Source of the DNA: an uncultured Lachnospiraceae bacterium
GTDB lineage: Bacteria; Bacillota; Clostridia; Lachnospirales; Lachnospiraceae
Assembly: GCA_958444395.1 (NCBI GenBank)
Contig: CAUCOL010000043.1
Span: forward strand, 1-9,457
DNA length: 9,457 bases
Direction: 5' to 3'
This document shows positions 5,665 through 9,457 of the stretch, piece after piece. Made by a program: the position numbers and the translations under genes. Positions within the stretch are counted from its first letter, which is position 1. Each line of letters starts with the position of its first letter. The notes under the pieces are model-generated. The model did not search any database. It worked only from the letters and a program-made list of their open reading frames with translations, and was not told the DNA's origin.

Positions 5665-6369
5665 TTAATGACGTAAAATCTCCAGAGCTGCGATCAGTAT
5701 GATAAATTCTAATGCGCCCAGGATAACCAGAAGTGCAATACCCTTGTTTTGTGGCTTTTTGATCCTGATCTTTGAGATGAATAACAGACCGGTCACGATC
5801 ATCATGCCAAAATATAACAGGGTCAGATCGGCACTTACCAGAATATGTATCAGCAGGACAGCAGGAAAGATCAAAGCAGCAGAGGTAACAGGCAGACCGG
5901 TGTAGATCTTTTCGCCGGAGGCATCTTTATTCTGCCCTTCCTCTTCCATGACATTAAAATATGCCAGACGGATCATGGCTGTCAGCACATACAGAACTGC
6001 GATCAGAGTCAGAACGATCTGTGTCAGAAGAGGATGGTAGGTCAGAAGATAAGGGGTCAGACCCGGCAGTGTAGCGATATGCATACTGCTTCGGAGCATA
6101 GCGATACCAATACAGGCAGGCAGGATGCCAAAGGCGATCAGATCAGACAGGGAGTCAATCTGTATACCAAATTTCTGCATTTGCGGAGTACGGTCTTTTT
6201 TGCTGCGTGCCACTTTGCCGTCAAATGTGTCGCAAAGTCCGGAGAACAGCAGAAAAAACATTCCAAGAAAGGGGTGTCCGATACCATTCAGACATAACAT
6301 GACGCCGGTCGTACCGGATAACAGCGATAAATAAGTCAATATAACAGTGTAATCATAAAATCCAATCAT
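5665..6369 (-). CDS. pssA: CDP-diacylglycerol--serine O-phosphatidyltransferase
   Basis: A 234-residue integral membrane enzyme of the CDP-alcohol phosphatidyltransferase family. It probably joins serine to CDP-diacylglycerol to give phosphatidylserine, the substrate of the Psd encoded next. Catalytic residues are D47, D50, G51, A54, R55, G68, D72 and D76 in CDTFDGKVAR and FGIQIDSLSD. GLPVTSAALIFP, a PssA-type motif, follows around residues 158-169. There are about six further hydrophobic segments. The R55-to-G68 gap is 12 residues, where the standard motif has eight. The frame is open to 6447, but the ATG at 6369 overlaps the upstream stop in ATGA and follows GGGAGAGAAAAGA, so it is the better start. 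The neighbouring psd gene supports serine over inositol or glycerol phosphate as acceptor. Confidence 0.88.
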   Translation of the reverse strand: MIGFYDYTVILTYLSLLSGTTGVMLCLNGIGHPFLGMFFLLFSGLCDTFDGKVARSKKDRTPQMQKFGIQIDSLSDLIAFGILPACIGIAMLRSSMHIATLPGLTPYLLTYHPLLTQIVLTLIAVLYVLTAMIRLAYFNVMEEEGQNKDASGEKIYTGLPVTSAALIFPAVLLIHILVSADLTLLYFGMMIVTGLLFISKIRIKKPQNKGIALLVILGALEFIILIAALEILRH

Positions 6370-7430
6370 TCTTTTCTCTCCCGTGTTTTGTTTCGTGTAC
6401 ATACAATATATCCGATGCAGACGGTGATCAGGCTCACAAATATGCATACATAGAAGGAAAGTCCCCGACTGAGGATCTCCAGCTGATATGCACTCCCTCG
6501 ATCCATAAGCTGCTTATATCCCTGCAGCATCAGATAATCTGTAACACCGACTCCGCCTGGAATAGGAACGCAGTTTGAACCAAGTACAACATAGATCTGT
6601 GTAGCCAGAAGCTCGGGCAGTCTGCGCCAGTCACCATGCATGGCAGCGAAGGTGAACAGTGTTACAATAATTTGTGAAAGCCGCTGTAACAGGTTGAATA
6701 GATAAGCCTTCAGCAGCATTGTTTTACCATTTAATACAAGCGATGCACATTGACTGTATTTGTCGATCGACGCATCTAATCGTTTCTCGAGTCTGTGAGC
6801 CAGACGTTTTAAATGAAGCCGTGTCAGAAGCGTGATAAGAAACAGACCAAGTGCTTTGATGATATTCTGCTTTTTTAGTAAAAGAAAAAATAAAACAGCC
6901 AGTCCGGCTAAAACCAGTCCACCGATCAGGATCAGCACTCTGCAGCCGATGCTAAAGTGCAAAAAGACACCCGGAAAGAAGAAAATATCGAGAAGACCGA
7001 TCGTTAATATTGCCAGGGTATACATAATGAGATTCAGTAGAAGAGCCGTCATCACAGCTGTTCCGGGGATGCCGTCCTGTATCATAAACCAGGCACTGGC
7101 AGGCTGTCCGCCGGATGCGGAAGGAGTGATCGCTGAAAAATACACGTCTGCCGCTGCATAAATAAAGCCACGGTTTCTCTTTACGGGATAGCCCATATGA
7201 CAGACAATGACCCGGATCGCTTCGCCCTCAAAATAGATGAATCCAAGCATACTGATGACCGCCAAAACGATGCCCTGCCAGGAAGCTTCTTTTAATCGTG
7301 CCCATAAGGCATGAAAAGAAACCCCTCCACCTTGAAAGACAGCATAAATGGTGACTGCTGCTAACAGAAGGGCAATAAAAAAACAGATAATTTTATTTTT
7401 GTTTTGTCGTAGCATGTTTTTTTCTTTCAT
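6366..7430 (-). CDS. UPF0104 / LPG-synthase-TM-type flippase-like membrane protein
   Basis: A polytopic membrane protein of up to 354 residues, matching the lysylphosphatidylglycerol synthase transmembrane (UPF0104, YbhN/AglD-like) family. Hallmarks are YFSAITPSASGGQP at residues 97-110 and the second repeat motif CVPIPGGVGVTDY at 287-299. The first segment is residues 14-33, and about seven or eight hydrophobic segments are visible. There is no soluble aminoacyltransferase domain like the one in MprF, so it is the membrane part alone. It is first in the phospholipid cluster and coupled by ATGA to pssA, which suggests a role in moving or handling a lipid; this is inference. The ATG at 7430 would be almost leaderless from the predicted promoter. 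The ATG of codon 6 (7415), after GAAAG, is an alternative start. Confidence 0.85.
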   Translation of the reverse strand: MKEKNMLRQNKNKIICFFIALLLAAVTIYAVFQGGGVSFHALWARLKEASWQGIVLAVISMLGFIYFEGEAIRVIVCHMGYPVKRNRGFIYAAADVYFSAITPSASGGQPASAWFMIQDGIPGTAVMTALLLNLIMYTLAILTIGLLDIFFFPGVFLHFSIGCRVLILIGGLVLAGLAVLFFLLLKKQNIIKALGLFLITLLTRLHLKRLAHRLEKRLDASIDKYSQCASLVLNGKTMLLKAYLFNLLQRLSQIIVTLFTFAAMHGDWRRLPELLATQIYVVLGSNCVPIPGGVGVTDYLMLQGYKQLMDRGSAYQLEILSRGLSFYVCIFVSLITVCIGYIVCTRNKTRERKE

Positions 7431-7448
7431 ACTAAAATATTTTAGTAT
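7429..7448. promoter_or_regulatory. Perfect 20-bp palindromic operator candidate
   Basis: ATACTAAAATATTTTAGTAT is its own reverse complement over all 20 bases. It covers the -10 box of the lipid-cluster promoter (7444-7439) and the first two bases of the start codon at 7430. Size, symmetry and position fit a dimeric repressor such as a MarR- or TetR-family protein blocking RNA polymerase. The half-sites TACTAA/TTAGTA resemble those of lipid regulator FapR but in the opposite order, so FapR itself is not supported. No candidate repressor gene lies in the window. Confidence 0.65.
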
Positions 7449-7467
7449 AGACGAAAGGGGATGGCAA
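7439..7467 (-). promoter_or_regulatory. Promoter of the phospholipid cluster
   Basis: On the minus strand TTGCCA (7467-7462) and TAAAAT (7444-7439) are separated by 17 nt, each with one mismatch to consensus. Transcription would start near 7432, only about two bases before the ATG at 7430. The transcript would therefore be leaderless, or be translated from the ATG at 7415 with a leader of about 17 nt. Confidence 0.65.
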
Positions 7468-7564
7468 GTTAAAATTTCCTTAATTTTAGTAGATTGTTCG
7501 ATGGAACAGGTACAATGCAGACAGCACTCGACGTGTTGGCGCAGGCTGTTTCATATATGCTGCA

Positions 7565-7723
7565 TTAGTCTTGCATATGAAAGGATACAAGGAAACTGGT
7601 GCCATCGACGGCAGAGCTTTCGGCGCCATCGGCGATCAGATCTGTTTCATAGTCACTTTCCTGCAGTAATTCACGCAGGGTATCTCCGAGACGGGTGTCG
7701 TCCTCTACGATCAGTATTCACAT
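7565..7723 (-). pseudogene. N-terminal stub of an OmpR-type response regulator
   Basis: Read on the minus strand from ATG 7723, the translation is M, stop, then ILIVEDDTRLGDTLRELLQE SDYETDL and ADGAE, in one frame. This is the start of a receiver domain with its acidic pair (ED-D). It has an intact ribosome binding site (AAAGGAGGAACTG, 7741-7729), but codon 2 is TGA (a CGA-to-TGA change would explain it). Similarity ends near residue 35-40, before the phosphoacceptor Asp, and a second stop lies at 7565-7567. The rest of the regulator and any partner histidine kinase are absent. It is a decayed two-component system remnant. The sequence between 7470 and 7565 gave no recognisable protein on either strand. 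Confidence 0.65.
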
Positions 7724-7866
7724 CTTTGCAGTTCCTCCTTTGCCTGTTTTCTTATTTCTTCTACATTCTACCATAAAATACTTAAAAGAGACTGAAAACC
7801 TTTCAGAGTAATTTAAGGAAAAGGGAGTATAGTGAGGTCAAAATTAAGATAGAAATGAGGGATTGC

Positions 7867-8100
7867 ATGAAAAAACGTTGGAAAAAAAGATCGTTACCTC
7901 CGGCAAGTCGAAGAAATTTACATTCAAAAAGATGACGAAACTCTCTGTGTATGTACAGAAGAAGTCGCAGAGTGTTACTAAGAAAAAACTGCAGAAGGTG
8001 AAGGCAGGGAAGAAAGGGTATGCAAGCTATACTGATTTCTGCAGCGGAAGTAGTCAGCACTGTGACTGCTCAAAAATAACAAAAACATATGTGGATCTGA
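7867..8100 (+). pseudogene. Lys-rich reading frame broken at an A7 run (doubtful)
   Basis: An ATG at 7867 follows GAGGGA closely and encodes MKKRWKK before a frame that stops at 7933-7935. One extra A in the A7 run at 7882-7888 would join it to a long open frame reading KIVTSGKSKKFTFKKMTKLS, then VYVQKKSQSVTKKKLQKVKA and onward. The composition is strongly Lys/Ser/Thr, with no hydrophobic core or signal peptide, and I do not recognise it. The open frame continues through the GNAT terminator to 8189, which cannot be meaningful, so the true end is unclear; 8100 is an arbitrary limit. It could be a frameshifted remnant of a larger secreted protein, or chance. Confidence 0.25.
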
Positions 8101-8120
8101 ATTGTTATAAGAAAAACAGA

Positions 8121-8163
8121 AAAGACCGTCGATTCGCTGAGAACCAGTGGATCGGCGGTCTTT
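8121..8163 (-). terminator. Rho-independent terminator of the GNAT gene
   Basis: Read on the minus strand, AAAGACCGCCGAT (8163-8151) pairs with ATCGACGGTCTTT (8133-8121), 13 bp with one G-T pair, followed by TTCTGTTTTTC. It starts 8 bp beyond the GNAT stop codon. The inner loop can pair a little further. On the plus strand the trailing sequence (GGAGTTATT) is not T-rich, so it acts mainly in the minus direction. Confidence 0.8.
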
Positions 8164-8170
8164 GGAGTTA

Positions 8171-8653
8171 TTATAGTGCTTTTTCGTAACAGAGCCAGTG
8201 TTCATCGAATAGATCGGCCTCTCCTTTTTTCTGGAAATGCAGCTGTGCATAGGAACGGACTGCTCTCTCGTTTTTGCCGCTGACCAGATAATGCACACTT
8301 TTGCAGGAACGCTGCCGCAGAATCTCCATGACAGACAGGATCATTTTCCGCGCGATTCCCTGATTTTGGTTGTCCTCGCGTACGACCAGGCGTGCAAGTT
8401 CAGCGGATGGCTGCAGTGTATCTGACCAGCAGGGTAATGCTTCAACGACTTTATCGTCATCAATCGAAATAGCACCTACCACTTCATTTTCTGCATTTTT
8501 CCAGACAAAAAGGTCTCCCCGGTGAAAGTCACCTTCTAAGATCTCCCGGTTTGGATAGGAATCATTCCAGGTACATCCCCTGCGCCCCGTGGCAGCAGTA
8601 TACATCTCCATGATTAACTGCTTCTCTGTTTCTTCTGCTTTACATAATCCCAT
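8171..8653 (-). CDS. GNAT-family N-acetyltransferase
   Basis: A 160-residue cytoplasmic acetyltransferase of the GNAT fold, transferring acetyl from acetyl-CoA to an unknown amine. Residues 1-20 (MGLCKAEETEKQLIMEMYTA) match strand 1 and helix 1. VVGAISID (58-65) is the central sheet, and ELARLVVREDNQNQGIARKM (85-104) contains the pyrophosphate-binding loop QNQGIA (96-101). NERAVRSYAQLHF (128-140) is the C-terminal motif, with Tyr136 in the usual general-acid position. The frame is open to an ATG at 8788 (205 residues), but that start has no ribosome binding site and would add a non-GNAT acidic tail. The ATG at 8653 follows GAGGATTACT; an ATG at 8665 is another option. Length and motifs fit a simple single-domain GNAT. 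Confidence 0.83.
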   Translation of the reverse strand: MGLCKAEETEKQLIMEMYTAATGRRGCTWNDSYPNREILEGDFHRGDLFVWKNAENEVVGAISIDDDKVVEALPCWSDTLQPSAELARLVVREDNQNQGIARKMILSVMEILRQRSCKSVHYLVSGKNERAVRSYAQLHFQKKGEADLFDEHWLCYEKAL

Positions 8654-8685
8654 AGTAATCCTCATTTCTTTCTGTATATTTTCAG

Positions 8686-8717
8686 CGATGCATTCGCTAT
8701 CGTTTATCGATGCATCG
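8686..8717. repeat. CGATGCAT direct repeats upstream of the GNAT gene
   Basis: CGATGCAT occurs at 8686-8693 and 8708-8715, 22 bp apart (two helical turns). The second copy extends to the perfect palindrome CGATGCATCG (8708-8717). If the GNAT gene starts at 8653 or 8665, these sites lie 30-60 bp upstream and could be operators. If it starts at 8788, they are coding and the spacing is chance. Confidence 0.35.
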
Positions 8718-8869
8718 TCCCGGTTTTCGTCTGTTTGGAATAGATTTGTCAAAAAGTCTGTTTCGTTAAAGGATAGAACATAATCCATAGCAGTATTTTA
8801 GCGGATTCGGAGGCTGTTTGCAAATGTATTATGACTTTGCCATAAGGCGGAAAGGTGTAAAGGAATCCT

Positions 8870-9457
8870 TTAGTCAGCTTTTTTGGTTCGTATTTTGCGT
8901 CCGAAGAAAAAGGCACCTCCGGCAGATATTCCTGCCAATATTTCGAAAAGCCAATGCAGGGTCGTTTCTCCGGTGACCGGTGAACCTGTTTCTGTTGCAG
9001 GTGGCTGCGAATCCGGTGGGACAGGAACAGATGGCGTATGTGGTGTGGCAGCCGGCGTTTTTTGGATTGCCGGTGGTGTGCCGGGATTTTTGGATGGCGT
9101 TTTGGACGGAGCGGTCTGACCTGGTGTGGCTGCCGGGGTATTATTTGGCGTGGCAGAAATACCAGGTGAGGTACTTGGTGTAGAGGAAGATGGTGCATCT
9201 GGTGTTTTAGTAGGAGTGACGGTAGGAGTTATGACTGGCGTTTTCATCGGAGTAGATGTCGGTGAAGTCGTTGGACGAGGAGTATTCGTCGGAGTTACCG
9301 TCGGAGAAGCCGTTGGAGAAGGAGCCCTTGTCGGAGTTACTGTCGGAGTAGCTGTTGGGCGAGGAGTCTTCGTCGGAGTTACTGTCGGAGTAGCTGTTGG
9401 GCGAGGAGTATTCGTCGGAGTTACTGTCGGAGTAGCTGTTGGGCGAGGAGTCTTCGT
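8870..9457 (-). CDS. Thr/Pro-repeat cell-wall protein with SPVTG sorting signal (partial)
   Basis: The last 195 residues of a surface protein; the frame is open to the window edge, so the N-terminus and any signal peptide lie outside. From the edge inwards there are 14-residue repeats ([14 protein letters not shown] or N), a degenerate Thr/Pro/Ser stretch, then SPVTG (codons at 8983-8969). This is followed by a hydrophobic segment ([20 protein letters not shown]) and the basic tail RKIRTKKAD, the order expected of a sortase sorting signal. SPVTG has Ser where LPXTG has Leu, fitting the (S/P)PxTG motif reported for Clostridioides difficile sortase B. The Thr/Pro region is probably an extended, possibly O-glycosylated, wall-spanning stalk. 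An internal ATG at 9247 is in frame but is not the start. The functional domain is not visible here. Confidence 0.85.
   Translation of the reverse strand, partial: TKTPRPTATPTVTPTNTPRPTATPTVTPTKTPRPTATPTVTPTRAPSPTASPTVTPTNTPRPTTSPTSTPMKTPVITPTVTPTKTPDAPSSSTPSTSPGISATPNNTPAATPGQTAPSKTPSKNPGTPPAIQKTPAATPHTPSVPVPPDSQPPATETGSPVTGETTLHWLFEILAGISAGGAFFFGRKIRTKKAD
9273..9457. repeat. 42-bp tandem repeat in the Thr/Pro surface-protein gene
   Basis: Units begin at 9273, 9315, 9357, 9399 and 9441 (the last cut by the window edge). Each encodes 14 residues, so copy-number change would keep the frame. The units at 9357 and 9399 differ at about one base (GTCTTCG against GTATTCG). Units at 9315 and 9273 are more diverged, and 9231-9272 is a still more degenerate copy, so divergence increases towards the C-terminal coding end. 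More copies probably lie beyond the window. Confidence 0.9.

Noticed and set aside
5845..6297. 150-residue plus-strand frame
   Set aside because: Antisense to pssA, whose catalytic motif is intact.
7348..7776. 142-residue plus-strand frame across the start of the lipid cluster
   Set aside because: It runs antisense through the UPF0104 start, its promoter and the response-regulator stub, and has no ribosome binding site or recognisable domain.
8858..8872. TAAAGGA-A-TCCTTTA palindrome at the stop of the surface-protein gene
   Set aside because: A one-base centre cannot form a hairpin terminator and there is no T-run; probably chance.
8749..9198. 149-residue minus-strand His/Pro/Arg-rich frame
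   Set aside because: It is a shifted reading of the Thr/Pro repeat gene; the frame ending in SPVTG, a membrane segment and a basic tail is the real one.

Overview
The window looks like a chromosomal segment of a low-to-moderate GC Gram-positive Clostridia, probably Lachnospiraceae. This is inferred from strong AGGAGG-type ribosome binding sites, an AGCS amino-acid symporter, a bacterial PssA/Psd pair, a small zinc-ribbon protein, and a Thr/Pro-rich surface protein ending in an SPVTG sortase-type signal. The species cannot be fixed from the sequence. No rRNA, tRNA, CRISPR array or transposase was seen.

Layout. (1) Positions 1-1347, plus strand: a leader with hairpins, a maltose/galactoside-type O-acetyltransferase, a translationally coupled 73-residue acidic protein, a 20-bp direct repeat, and an 89-residue zinc-ribbon protein. 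(2) Positions 1358-3921: a sodium:alanine-type symporter (minus) divergent from a LysR regulator (plus). The gap between them holds a clear promoter for the symporter, an inverted repeat centred near -65 of that promoter (the classic LysR recognition position), and a 38-bp tandem repeat in three copies. (3) Positions 3941-7430, minus strand: a membrane-lipid cluster read in the order flippase-like UPF0104 protein, phosphatidylserine synthase (PssA), phosphatidylserine decarboxylase (Psd), PAP2-family protein. PssA and Psd together convert CDP-diacylglycerol plus serine to phosphatidylethanolamine. The first pair overlaps by ATGA and the last pair by 17 bp. PssA and Psd are separated by a 161-bp palindromic MITE-like element with a 6-bp target duplication. 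The cluster promoter's -10 box lies inside a perfect 20-bp palindrome that runs into the first start codon. (4) Positions 7450-8170: a degraded stretch with an N-terminal stub of an OmpR-type response regulator (stop at codon 2) and a Lys-rich reading frame broken at an A7 run. (5) Positions 8121-8653: a GNAT acetyltransferase (minus) with a good terminator. (6) Positions 8870-9457: the C-terminal part of a wall-anchored Thr/Pro-repeat protein that runs off the window, built on a 42-bp repeat.

The most interesting items are the MITE-like element inside the phosphatidylethanolamine cluster, which carries outward TTGACA boxes in both ends, and the two operator-like palindromes (LysR site; 20-bp palindrome of the lipid cluster). 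I did not find a convincing new defence, toxin or RNA-guided system.
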